From: an uncultured Clostridia bacterium
GTDB lineage: Bacteria > Bacillota > Clostridia > Oscillospirales > Ruminococcaceae
Reading direction: 5' to 3'
Assembly (NCBI GenBank): GCA_947631585.1
Contig: CANRLY010000030.1
Location: forward strand, 1-13,964
DNA: 13,964 nucleotides
Under the pieces are notes generated by a model. It worked only from the letters and a program-made list of their open reading frames with translations, had not been told where the DNA came from and ran no database searches. Shown piece after piece: positions 1-7,229 of this stretch. Every line of letters begins with the position of its first letter. Position 1 is the stretch's first letter. Made by a program: the position numbers and the translations under genes.

Positions 1-56
1 GTTTGCTGGTGCGGATTCTTTCTGCGGTGTTTTTGCTTTGGTGGGGTTGGCGTGCT

Positions 57-97
57 GCGGAGCGGTGCGCACAGCAAAGCTGTGCGCACCGCTCCGC
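57..97. repeat. Perfect 19-bp inverted repeat (GC-rich hairpin)
   Basis: Two perfectly complementary 19-base arms (57-75 and 79-97) flank a three-base AAA loop. The arms begin GCGGAGCGGTGCGCAC. No T-run follows on either strand, so this is not a standard Rho-independent terminator. It lies about 50 bp upstream of the promoter of the first gene, in sequence with no convincing coding frame. Its style (long GC-rich arms, three-base loop) resembles the larger element at 6967-7062, so it may be a dispersed intergenic repeat. The structure is certain; the role is unknown. Confidence 0.8.
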
Positions 98-147
98 TAT
101 TGCTGGGGTCACTTTTATTCGGGATTTCGGGTGCTTGCAGCGAAATG

Positions 148-177
148 TTGACAAGGCAGGTGCAAATGTGATATTAT
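148..177 (+). promoter_or_regulatory. Probable sigma-A promoter of the CNNM/CorC-type gene
   Basis: A perfect -35 box TTGACA (148-153) is followed after 18 bases by TATTAT (172-177). A start near 184 would give a leader of about 45 bases before the ATG at 230. No operator-like repeat overlaps it. Confidence 0.6.
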
Positions 178-229
178 AACTTTATAACTTTTTAAAATTA
201 TCTATCAAAAAGAAGGTTCGTTTTGAGCT

Positions 230-1465
230 ATGGATATGTTCCTGATAGCGGCGCTGCTGGTGCTGTCTGCGGTGTTCTCTGCAACTGAGACCGCTTTTTC
301 TTCCGCTAATAAGATCCGATTGAAAAACCTTGCGGCTTCCGGCAGCAAAAAAGCCGCAAGAGCTATAAAAGTCTCTGATAACTTCGACAAGTCGCTCACT
401 GCTATCCTCGTGGGCAATAATATCGTGAACATCGCTTCGGCTTCCCTGGCGACTGTGGCTTTTACCCGTCTGCTGGGAGAGGGCAGCGTTGGGGTGGCTA
501 CTGCGGTCATGACAGTGCTGGTGCTTATTTTCGGGGAAGTTATCCCCAAAAGCCTTGCCGCTGAACACGCCGAGGCTTTCGCTATGTTCATGGCTGCTCC
601 TTTGCTTTTGCTCACAACTTTGTTAAAACCTGTTATCTTCCTGTTCTCCTGTCTGAAAAAACTCGTTTCCAAACTGGTCGGCGCCAAATCGGCTCAGCCG
701 TCTGTTACCGAGGAGGAACTTATCTATCTGGTGGAAGAGATCGAGGACGAAGGCGTTCTGGAAGAACAGGAATCCGACCTGGTCCGCTCTGCTCTGGAAT
801 TTGACGAAATAACTGTCGGGGAGATACTTGTCCCACGGGTGAACATCACCGCCGTCAGCATCGGAGAGGACGCCGAAAAGATCAAGGATATTTTCCTTAA
901 CGAAAGCTACTCACGGCTGCCGGTCTACGAAAACAACATCGACAACATCGTGGGCGTTATCCATCAGAACGACTTCTTTCGGGCGTACCTGAACGGCTCA
1001 GGCGATATTTCTTCCATTATCAAAAAGCCTCTTTACGTTTCTGAACACAAGCACATCTCTGAATGTCTTATGGAAATGCAGCGGTCAAAGACCCATATGG
1101 CTGTGGTGGTCGATCAGTACGGCGGCACTGAGGGCATGATAACTCTGGAGGACATTCTGGAAGAACTGGTCGGTGAGATATACGACGAAAGCGACGATGA
1201 CGACCATTCCTTTATAAGGCTGCCGGACGGCTCGTTTGACGTTTCCGGAGAACTGAGCATCGGCGATATGCTGGAAAAAGCCGGCTTGCCGGACGATATG
1301 ATCTCCGCTGACAGCAATTCTGTGGGCGGCTGGTTCATGGAGCTTGCCGAAAGGATACCTCAGCCCGGCGAATCGGTCTCTTCAGGCAGGTTCAGGCTGA
1401 CGGCTTCCGATTCGGACGACCAGAAAGTAAAGCGTGTTAAAATAGAACTTCTTCCTGAAAAGTGA
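230..1465 (+). CDS. CNNM/CorC-family ion transporter with CBS pair (UPF0053, hemolysin-related)
   Basis: A 411-residue membrane protein of the CNNM family (DUF21 + CBS pair + CorC/HlyC domain), whose members export Mg2+ or related divalent cations. The N-terminal transmembrane domain (about residues 1-145) carries the family motifs ETAFSSAN (20-27), GNNIVN (62-67) and GEVIPKS (102-108). A cytoplasmic CBS pair follows (about 195-320), including YSRLPVY and the hallmark VDQYGGTEGMITLEDILEEL. The C-terminal CorC/HlyC domain spans about 327-408 and begins at LPDGSFDVSGEL. Length and domain order are those of a complete protein. The ribosome site is weak (AGAAGG, 13 bases upstream); an in-frame ATG at 236 is an alternative start. 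The substrate cannot be read from sequence. The old name 'hemolysin' is misleading here. Confidence 0.93.
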   Translation: MDMFLIAALLVLSAVFSATETAFSSANKIRLKNLAASGSKKAARAIKVSDNFDKSLTAILVGNNIVNIASASLATVAFTRLLGEGSVGVATAVMTVLVLIFGEVIPKSLAAEHAEAFAMFMAAPLLLLTTLLKPVIFLFSCLKKLVSKLVGAKSAQPSVTEEELIYLVEEIEDEGVLEEQESDLVRSALEFDEITVGEILVPRVNITAVSIGEDAEKIKDIFLNESYSRLPVYENNIDNIVGVIHQNDFFRAYLNGSGDISSIIKKPLYVSEHKHISECLMEMQRSKTHMAVVVDQYGGTEGMITLEDILEELVGEIYDESDDDDHSFIRLPDGSFDVSGELSIGDMLEKAGLPDDMISADSNSVGGWFMELAERIPQPGESVSSGRFRLTASDSDDQKVKRVKIELLPEK

Positions 1466-1525
1466 CGGGCTTCCCCACTTTCAGCAAAATCCCGATGCCT
1501 TTGCACCGGACAGGCAGGTGATAAA

Positions 1526-2026
1526 ATGAGTATCAAGATCAGACGTGACCCCTTTCACCCGACGGAAAAATTCTATCGGGCGACCTCGGTGGCTGCTTTT
1601 TCGCTGGCGCTGGCGACTGCACTTTCAGCGGCGGTGATAGTTCCGCTGTTTGCAAGCGAAAACTCCTTCTGGGTGATGATACTTTACGGGGCGCTTTTCT
1701 TTTTGTACTGCCTGGGACTGCTCACAGCGGCGGCGGCAGGCTTTATTGCGGCGGCAAAAGCAAAAAACGAACTTCTATACGTTCACGGGGCTATGCAGCT
1801 GGCGGCTTTTGCAATGGCAGCTGCAAATTCAAAATTATTTGCAGTCATTCTGTTATACGGTCTGAAGTTTGACCGTCTGGCTGAAAAGATAACCGGCAGC
1901 GACACTGACGCTTTTGTGGAAAAGTCGGTGAAAAGCTGGGCTTATCTTATTATCGCTCTGGTGGTCAGCGGTATCTTATGCGTGCTTTCTCTGATAAAGT
2001 TGGTAAGAGAGCGCAGTTCCGACTGA
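1526..2026 (+). CDS. Unknown four-helix membrane protein
   Basis: I do not recognise a family. The 166-residue product has a short basic N-terminus (MSIKIRRDPF) and four likely membrane helices, at about residues 20-42, 48-76, 85-112 and 137-160, with a charged loop at 114-136 and a short charged tail. AGGTG lies just before the ATG at 1526. The gene follows the CNNM gene by 60 bases with no terminator between them and precedes the cyclophilin gene by 41 bases, so the three could be co-transcribed. Alanine-rich helices and local GCGGCGGC runs are noticeable. It could be a small helper membrane protein, but nothing in the sequence shows a function. Confidence 0.8.
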   Translation: MSIKIRRDPFHPTEKFYRATSVAAFSLALATALSAAVIVPLFASENSFWVMILYGALFFLYCLGLLTAAAAGFIAAAKAKNELLYVHGAMQLAAFAMAAANSKLFAVILLYGLKFDRLAEKITGSDTDAFVEKSVKSWAYLIIALVVSGILCVLSLIKLVRERSSD

Positions 2027-2067
2027 CCGCAGCGGCGAATTTTTCACAAATATAAGGGGCTTTTTAA

Positions 2068-2664
2068 ATGAAACTTAAAAAATTATTCTGCGCTGTTACG
2101 GCGTGCGTTCTTGGGGCAAGTCTGCTTGTCGGCTGTTCGGGAAAAGACAAAGAGACCGGCAAAAAGTTTGTGATAACTCTTTACCCGGACATCGCTCCCA
2201 TCACCTGCGAAAACTTTGAAAAGCTGGTAAACGACAAGTTTTACGACGGGCTGACTTTTCATCGGGTAATAGACGACTTCATGGCGCAGGGAGGAGATCC
2301 GGCTGACAGCGGCAAAAAAGCCGATACCATCAAAGGTGAGTTTTTGGAAAACGGCGTTGAAAACGATCTTTCCCACAGGAGGGGAATAGTCTCGATGGCA
2401 AGGACTTCCTTAGACATGGACAGCGCATCTTCGCAGTTTTTCATATGCTACACCGATTGCAGCTTTCTGGACGGCAGCTATGCGGCTTTCGGGGAAGTCA
2501 CTTCGGGAATGGACGTTGTGGACGGCTTCCTGACCGTTGAGCGTGAAGAGGGTGCGGACGGCTACATTTCTTCCCCGCTGACTCCGATCAAGATAATTTC
2601 AGCAAGAATGGGCAAGGAGGATTCCTCCGGCAACCCCACTGTGGAATTTGTGGTGAGCTACTAG
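2068..2664 (+). CDS. Cyclophilin-type peptidyl-prolyl cis-trans isomerase lipoprotein
   Basis: Predicted extracytoplasmic lipoprotein that catalyses cis-trans isomerisation of proline peptide bonds, probably helping secreted proteins fold outside the membrane. The 198-residue product starts with a signal peptide ending in lipobox LLVGC (acylated Cys23). The cyclophilin domain covers about residues 33-180, with FHRVIDDFMAQGGDP (64-78, including the catalytic Arg66 and Gln74 of the family), SMA (109-111), SQFFI (122-126) and FGEV (141-144). Where human CypA has Trp121 and His126, this protein has Phe133 and Tyr138. Such a Trp change usually goes with low cyclosporin sensitivity, while the catalytic Arg is kept. 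AAGGGGC precedes the ATG. The gene ends at a terminator shared with the convergent permease gene. Confidence 0.93.
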   Translation: MKLKKLFCAVTACVLGASLLVGCSGKDKETGKKFVITLYPDIAPITCENFEKLVNDKFYDGLTFHRVIDDFMAQGGDPADSGKKADTIKGEFLENGVENDLSHRRGIVSMARTSLDMDSASSQFFICYTDCSFLDGSYAAFGEVTSGMDVVDGFLTVEREEGADGYISSPLTPIKIISARMGKEDSSGNPTVEFVVSY

Positions 2665-2688
2665 GCGAAAAACTATCAAAAAGGCAGC

Positions 2689-2721
2689 AAAAAACGCCTC
2701 CGCACACACGGAGACGTTTTT
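2689..2721. terminator. Bidirectional Rho-independent terminator
   Basis: A hairpin with arms AAAACGCCTCCG (2691-2702) and CGGAGACGTTTT (2709-2720), loop CACACA and one C·A mismatch. It has a T-run on the plus-strand side and an A-run on the left, so it can end transcripts from both directions. It lies between the convergent cyclophilin and permease genes. Confidence 0.85.
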
Positions 2722-2741
2722 ATTATGCTTAATTTTCTTCG

Positions 2742-5699
2742 TCAATCTTCGCCCAGTTTCAGAGCCTGAGATATCTTGATCTTGCTTATTATCCTGCCAA
2801 GCACCGCAAAGCCGATGACAAGCATTATCGCCACTATGAGGTAAACTTTCAGGTAGTCGCTCCTCAGCGGCTGAACTATGAATCCCGGCACTCTGTCCAC
2901 CGTGCTGTAAAGCGACTGGAAGAGCGGAACGAACAGGTCGCTGGCAATGCCGCCTATGACTACCGCCGCTGCAATGGCAACTCCCGACACAAGCAGCTGT
3001 TCATAGACTATCATTGCGATTATCTCGCCGTAAGACATTCCCATTGCCCTGAGAATACCAAATTGCAGCGTTCTGGATTTGATGGAAAGTATCCAGTAGA
3101 TCAAAAAGCCGATTATGCACATTATCATAATGATAATAAATCCAAGAGTCAGCGCACCGTTCATTCCCTGGAGCATTGGGTCGTTTTTCTCAGAAATTAT
3201 CTGCTGGCTGGCAACGGATATATTCTCAACCTCGATATCGGAATCTTCTATGGAATCGTAAAGCTGCTGCACCGATGCGCCGTCTTTCAGCTTCATCCAG
3301 ACCTGATACGGCTCGACTGCGCTTTGTATGCGCACATAGTCAAAGTTCATGACGGCAAAGCACTTATACTCGCCGGACTTGGTCTTTTCATAGGGATTTA
3401 TGCCCGGCCAGAAGTCGGCAAAGGCTACGACCGTGGCTTCAACGCCTGCGTTCTTGCCCCATGACACAGTGACCTTATCGCCGAGCTCCACTCCATAGTC
3501 CTCAAATTCGCCGGAGAGTATCACTCCTGACGGGAACTCCGCCAAAGCGTTAAGGTAATTATTGATATGGGTGGGGAGCAGGTCGTTCCTGAACCAGCAT
3601 ATCTCGGAAAATTCTCCCGGTATAACGGTCATGAGTCTTGCTTCGGTGACTCTGTCCTGAGACCTGGAATCCGCCATCTCCTCCCAGTCTCTGCCGCCTC
3701 TGTCATCGTTATTATCCTGCTGGCGTACCTGCTTTTTAATAGTATCGCCAAAAATAGTCACTCCGTCACGGTCGAACACGCTGGTGACCTTTTCCACTCC
3801 TGCCAGTTCCTCAAAGCGTTCTATAGACGGTTCGATATAGTAAAATTCCGAAGCGTCCGCTTCCGGTTCGTCCTCGGTCTCCTCCTGAGTTCCATAGGTA
3901 GGACCGGTGGTAGGTCCTGACGGGCCGGAGACATTATCCAGTTCGCTGCTGTACCAGGTCTCGTTCATTACCACGTCTGCGCCGACGGAGTAATTCACCC
4001 TGTCCTCGGCGTTGCGGTTGAGCGCCCTTGCGGTATTTGCGAAGAACAGTCCCAGCGAAACGGTGAGTATCAGGAAAGTCATGATGAATTTTTCCCTGCC
4101 GGTGGAAGAACGCCCGATATTATTCAGCGAAACGTAAGCCGACGGACTCCAGAAGCGTTTGCCCACGGCATACACGCCTCTTACCACAAGGGGGTAGATC
4201 CTGACCACTAGAAGTCCTGCGCCAAGTATAAATGTGGTGGAAGCCACAAAGAGCAGCGGGTTCACCGTGGCAAGGGTATTGTCCACGCCCTCGCTGATAA
4301 GATCCTGCTGGGTGCGGTTATAGTAATAGAGCCATGCCACCGACCCTGCAAGGAGTATCACATCGAGGAACATTTTTTCCCAGAGGGGCTTTTTATTCTT
4401 TTTAGCCTTTGACTGCTTATGGGCAACTATGGTGACCTTTGTCGCCGGGAAAATAGGTATCATGGTGGTGACAAAGAACACACCGGCGGCAATAAGCGCA
4501 TAGGTGAATGCGGTCAGCGACAGGTGAACGGGCAGAGCCTTGCGGTTCACAAACTCAAGGAAGCCGTTAGAAGCGCCCAGTATCTGGCAAAGCCCCAGAC
4601 CGACAAAAGGTCCGATAATGGAAGTGGCTATTCCAAGCACTATAGATTCAAGGGCATAGATAGTCATTATTTGCAGTGAGGAAGCTCCCCTGCTCTTGAA
4701 CACTGCGATCTCGTTTTTCTCCTGTTCAACATTCAGCTGGGAGACCATATACAGGTAGAACACTATCATCAGCATTACCGGTATCTGGAGCAGCCAGAGG
4801 ATAAGTCTCAGCTGGGAGGCACGGTCGGCGTAGTCCTCGAAGATAGTTTTAGCCGGAACTGACAGGGAGATACCTGCTTCCTTATAGAGGTCGTTGGTAT
4901 CCTGGAGCAGTTTATTGACCCCGGCAAGGTCTGTCATATCCATATTGGGGTAGTCCATACTGATACGTTCCCTGATGGAGGAAACGGAGAATGCGCCGGT
5001 ATCCAGTCCGTCGTTGAGGAAAGTATCGTAGTCAAGGAAGAGAGTTGCCACATAGTCGGTATCTATATTTTCCGACCAATAGGCGTCAGCCTCGTCCTTT
5101 GGTTCAAAGACGCCCACTATTTCCACCTTAGTGGAAGGCATACCGCCGAACACGTTTTCTATCTCATAGACCGTACCCACGGTAAGGCGGGAGATCTTCA
5201 GGGACTGGGCGGTAGTTATGGCTTCCATCACTCCGTCGTCTCTCATGCCGGGTTTGAACATTCTGCCCTCGGTGATATCAACGTGCTGGTCGATATAGGA
5301 CATTCCGCCCACGGTGATACGGCTGGTAGAAGTACCGGCGGTAGCTTTTATCGACGACACATACAGGTAGGCGTCAAGGGCGACTGTTTTGCGGTTCAGC
5401 ATAGGGATACCGAGCTTATTATAGTTTGAGAGGATATTGCTCTCGAAGTCGTTTATGTAATCCCTCTGGCTTTTGCCGCCGGAAAGGTTAGCCGTCTTTC
5501 TCTGGGCGGCATAAAGTCCCGGATAGACGTTATTTTCCAGCTGGAAAGCCTCCATATCCTTGACTAACATTCTCTGGAGGGAAGCGTTCATATATATTGG
5601 AATGGTACTCATCATGGCGGACGCCATCACGAATCCCACAAGCAGGCAAATGACCATCCATTTTGTATTGCGCATTTTGCGAAACAATAAGGTCAGCAT
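2742..5699 (-). CDS. MacB-like ABC transporter permease with two FtsX domains
   Basis: A 985-residue permease of the FtsX/MacB (type VII ABC) superfamily. These proteins couple cytoplasmic ATP hydrolysis to extracytoplasmic work such as expelling peptides, lipids or drugs from the envelope. Helix 1 (about 14-35) is followed by a large external domain (about 36-295). The first FtsX module (about 296-420) includes NEIAVFKSRGAS after its first helix, the typical coupling-helix region. Further helices lie at about 440-460, 480-505 and 538-557. A second external domain (about 560-830) contains a Gly/Pro/Thr/Glu-rich stretch at 590-615. The C-terminal FtsX module (about 835-980) includes the parallel FGILRAMGMSYGEI. 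Two modules in one chain suggest it works as a single polypeptide. It has no Walker motifs, so it needs a separate ATPase, and none is encoded nearby. The start at 5699 has GGAAAGGA about 13 bases upstream. Confidence 0.9.
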   Translation of the reverse strand: MLTLLFRKMRNTKWMVICLLVGFVMASAMMSTIPIYMNASLQRMLVKDMEAFQLENNVYPGLYAAQRKTANLSGGKSQRDYINDFESNILSNYNKLGIPMLNRKTVALDAYLYVSSIKATAGTSTSRITVGGMSYIDQHVDITEGRMFKPGMRDDGVMEAITTAQSLKISRLTVGTVYEIENVFGGMPSTKVEIVGVFEPKDEADAYWSENIDTDYVATLFLDYDTFLNDGLDTGAFSVSSIRERISMDYPNMDMTDLAGVNKLLQDTNDLYKEAGISLSVPAKTIFEDYADRASQLRLILWLLQIPVMLMIVFYLYMVSQLNVEQEKNEIAVFKSRGASSLQIMTIYALESIVLGIATSIIGPFVGLGLCQILGASNGFLEFVNRKALPVHLSLTAFTYALIAAGVFFVTTMIPIFPATKVTIVAHKQSKAKKNKKPLWEKMFLDVILLAGSVAWLYYYNRTQQDLISEGVDNTLATVNPLLFVASTTFILGAGLLVVRIYPLVVRGVYAVGKRFWSPSAYVSLNNIGRSSTGREKFIMTFLILTVSLGLFFANTARALNRNAEDRVNYSVGADVVMNETWYSSELDNVSGPSGPTTGPTYGTQEETEDEPEADASEFYYIEPSIERFEELAGVEKVTSVFDRDGVTIFGDTIKKQVRQQDNNDDRGGRDWEEMADSRSQDRVTEARLMTVIPGEFSEICWFRNDLLPTHINNYLNALAEFPSGVILSGEFEDYGVELGDKVTVSWGKNAGVEATVVAFADFWPGINPYEKTKSGEYKCFAVMNFDYVRIQSAVEPYQVWMKLKDGASVQQLYDSIEDSDIEVENISVASQQIISEKNDPMLQGMNGALTLGFIIIMIMCIIGFLIYWILSIKSRTLQFGILRAMGMSYGEIIAMIVYEQLLVSGVAIAAAVVIGGIASDLFVPLFQSLYSTVDRVPGFIVQPLRSDYLKVYLIVAIMLVIGFAVLGRIISKIKISQALKLGED

Positions 5700-5735
5700 G
5701 GGTAATTGACCGTCCTTTCCGAAATCAACTGGCTG

Positions 5736-6764
5736 TTATCTGATAACGATCTCGTCTCCCTCTTCAACGCCGGAGATTATCTCCGACTGGGAGCCGGTGA
5801 CCAGTCCCAGTTCCACGGTGACAGCTTCTTTCTTGCCGTCTTTCAGCAGATAGACCACTTTTTCTCCGTTGATCTCCTTGATAAGGTTATTTGCCACTGC
5901 CACAACGTCTTTTCTTTCGTCCAGGACGAGGATAACGTCGGCGATGATATTTATGCAGTTCTCCGGCGGAGCGTCCTTAAAGCGGACGTAGACGTCACGT
6001 TTATTATAGATAAGTCCCTCATAGTCGTCATCGCCCATATTTTCGGGGATATCGCCTGGAGTCATGAACACTTCGCCCTCATATATCTCGCCGTCTATGC
6101 GGATATTAACGGAGTCGTTGAGTTTGAACACGGTATAGTCCACCGGCTGTATCTCGATATACACATCTGACGGGTCTACAATAGTTGCCACAGGCTGACC
6201 GGGGGCGACTTCGCTGCCCGGCTGGAGGTCGCTAAGTGAGGAGACGGTACCGTCTATAGGCGAATAGAGCATTGACAGTTCTTTTTGTTCCTTGAGCGTT
6301 TCGTACTCATTATTCAGGATATCGACTTCCACCTGCTGCATATCTATTTCAGACTGCATAGCTCCCTGTTCCTGGAGAAGTTGTTTCTGGAGTTCGGCTT
6401 TCCTTATATAAAGTTCTTTTTCTCTTATCTGGAAATCCAGTTCGGCGGTATCACATTCGCAGATAAGGTCGCCTTTTTTCACCGTATCGCCCGTCTGGAC
6501 ATACACGGTCTTTATAACTCCGCCCTGTTCCTCATAAGCCACTTCCGATGACGACACGGAGCTTACGACTCCCGAATTTATCACCTGGTCGACTATATCC
6601 TTTTTTGTCGCCACGATAGTGGTATAGCCTGCCTCGGAGGTCTTGACCTTTGGAGGGTCTATTATTTCCTCCTCATCGGGAAGAAAGTAGCATCCGCTCA
6701 GTGAGACAGTGACAGCTCCGGCTATTGCTGCTGCCAGCGCTTTTACTGCTTTTATCTTTTTCAT
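5736..6764 (-). CDS. HlyD/MacA-like lipoprotein adaptor (membrane fusion protein)
   Basis: A 342-residue extracytoplasmic adaptor likely partnered with the permease gene 36 bases downstream. The start at 6764 is chosen over a longer frame opening at 6851 because it has GAAAGGA just upstream and gives a clean signal peptide (MKKIKAVKALAAA...) with lipobox LSGC (acylated Cys25). A split lipoyl (barrel-sandwich) domain follows: first half at about 80-104 (GGVIKTVYVQTGDTVKKGD), a coiled-coil hairpin at about 106-164, and the second half at 167-197 (SPIDGTVSSLSDLQPGSEV). After it come a beta-barrel region and a C-terminal membrane-proximal domain ending EEGDEIVIR. This matches MacA, or YknX in Gram-positive YknWXYZ systems, where an ATPase normally sits beside the adaptor and permease. 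The substrate is unknown. Confidence 0.9.
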   Translation of the reverse strand: MKKIKAVKALAAAIAGAVTVSLSGCYFLPDEEEIIDPPKVKTSEAGYTTIVATKKDIVDQVINSGVVSSVSSSEVAYEEQGGVIKTVYVQTGDTVKKGDLICECDTAELDFQIREKELYIRKAELQKQLLQEQGAMQSEIDMQQVEVDILNNEYETLKEQKELSMLYSPIDGTVSSLSDLQPGSEVAPGQPVATIVDPSDVYIEIQPVDYTVFKLNDSVNIRIDGEIYEGEVFMTPGDIPENMGDDDYEGLIYNKRDVYVRFKDAPPENCINIIADVILVLDERKDVVAVANNLIKEINGEKVVYLLKDGKKEAVTVELGLVTGSQSEIISGVEEGDEIVIR

Positions 6765-6822
6765 AGCAATTATCCTTTCGATAGTCAGCTTTTTCTTTCG
6801 GCAACTGATAATTCTTACATAC

Positions 6823-6851
6823 ATTTTAACAAAGTTCATCAACTTTATCAA
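6823..6851 (-). promoter_or_regulatory. Promoter of the adaptor-permease operon with an embedded palindrome
   Basis: Read on the minus strand, TTGATA (-35, 6851-6846) and TAAAAT (-10, 6828-6823) are separated by exactly 17 bases. The spacer region contains the perfect inverted repeat AAAGTT-GATG-AACTTT (6846-6831), placed where a repressor or MerR-type activator could act. Transcription would start near 6816, leaving about 50 bases of leader before the ATG at 6764. Confidence 0.6.
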
Positions 6852-6966
6852 GTGCTTTTTTTATATTTTCACGAATTTTTGCTCTTAATATTTTCTTGTC
6901 ATATAAATATTTTAACCTCTCCCCTGTTAAATCTTTTGATTTATACACAGCAGGTTAAACTTGCAT

Positions 6967-7062
6967 TGTGCGGTGCAGCCGCCGCCCCGACGGGGGCGGC
7001 TCCCTGCGGCGGCTTTGCCGCCGCAGGCGGCAGGGCGAAGCCCTGCCGGGCTGCACCGCACA
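6967..7062. repeat. GC-rich cloverleaf-forming intergenic element
   Basis: A 96-bp element in which nearly every base can pair. An outer stem of 14 perfect pairs joins 6967-6980 (TGTGCGGTGCAGCC) to 7049-7062. Inside it are three hairpins: 6981-6988 with 6993-7000 (8 bp, loop GACG), 7004-7013 with 7017-7026 (10 bp, loop TTT), and 7028-7036 with 7040-7048 (9 bp, loop GAA). Only four bases (7001-7003 and 7027) at the junction stay unpaired. No T-run follows, so it is not a simple terminator. It sits in an AT-rich 465-bp divergent intergenic region (6765-7229) and contrasts sharply with it in base composition. It most likely belongs to a dispersed non-coding repeat or small non-autonomous element; an RNA structure is also possible. 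No transposase is nearby. Confidence 0.75.
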
Positions 7063-7099
7063 TGGCCGGATATGTGAACTAAGTGTTAAATTTTTGACT

Positions 7100-7130
7100 A
7101 AATCGTTTTCACCCAAAAAGAAAACGATTT
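7100..7130. promoter_or_regulatory. Inverted pair of LacI-type operator-like sites
   Basis: Perfect 11-base arms AAATCGTTTTC (7100-7110) and GAAAACGATTT (7120-7130) are separated by 9 bases. Each copy is itself a near-palindrome around a central CG (GAAAACGATTTC), the form used by LacI/CcpA-family sugar regulators, although it only partly matches the catabolite-responsive element consensus. It lies about 17 bases upstream of the -35 box of the GH130 gene, which suits carbohydrate control. No LacI-type gene is in the window. Confidence 0.5.
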
Positions 7131-7146
7131 CCGGGTAAATTTAGGC

Positions 7147-7175
7147 TTGCAAAAATCAGCGGAATGTGTTTTAAT
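7147..7175 (+). promoter_or_regulatory. Probable promoter of the GH130 gene
   Basis: TTGCAA (7147-7152) and TTTAAT (7170-7175) are separated by 17 bases. A perfect TATAAT at 7175-7180 overlaps the end of this but would need a 22-base spacer from the same -35. The leader to the ATG at 7230 would be about 45-50 bases. Confidence 0.45.
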
Positions 7176-7229
7176 ATAATTATCGAAAGATAAACGTAAT
7201 TTCACAAAATATGAAAGGTGGAAAATACT

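Noticed and set aside
5706..6170. Plus-strand open frame of 154 codons opposite the adaptor gene
   Set aside because: The minus-strand adaptor shows lipoyl and coiled-coil domains; the plus-strand frame resembles no protein and has no ribosome site.
6967..7062. Cloverleaf element as a tRNA gene
   Set aside because: The stem lengths, the lack of an anticodon loop of seven bases and the absence of TTC and A/B-box-like conserved bases exclude a tRNA.
6852..7082. Open frame of 76 codons across the cloverleaf element
   Set aside because: The alanine/glycine-rich peptide simply reflects the GC-rich palindromes; there is no good ribosome site and no protein-like composition.
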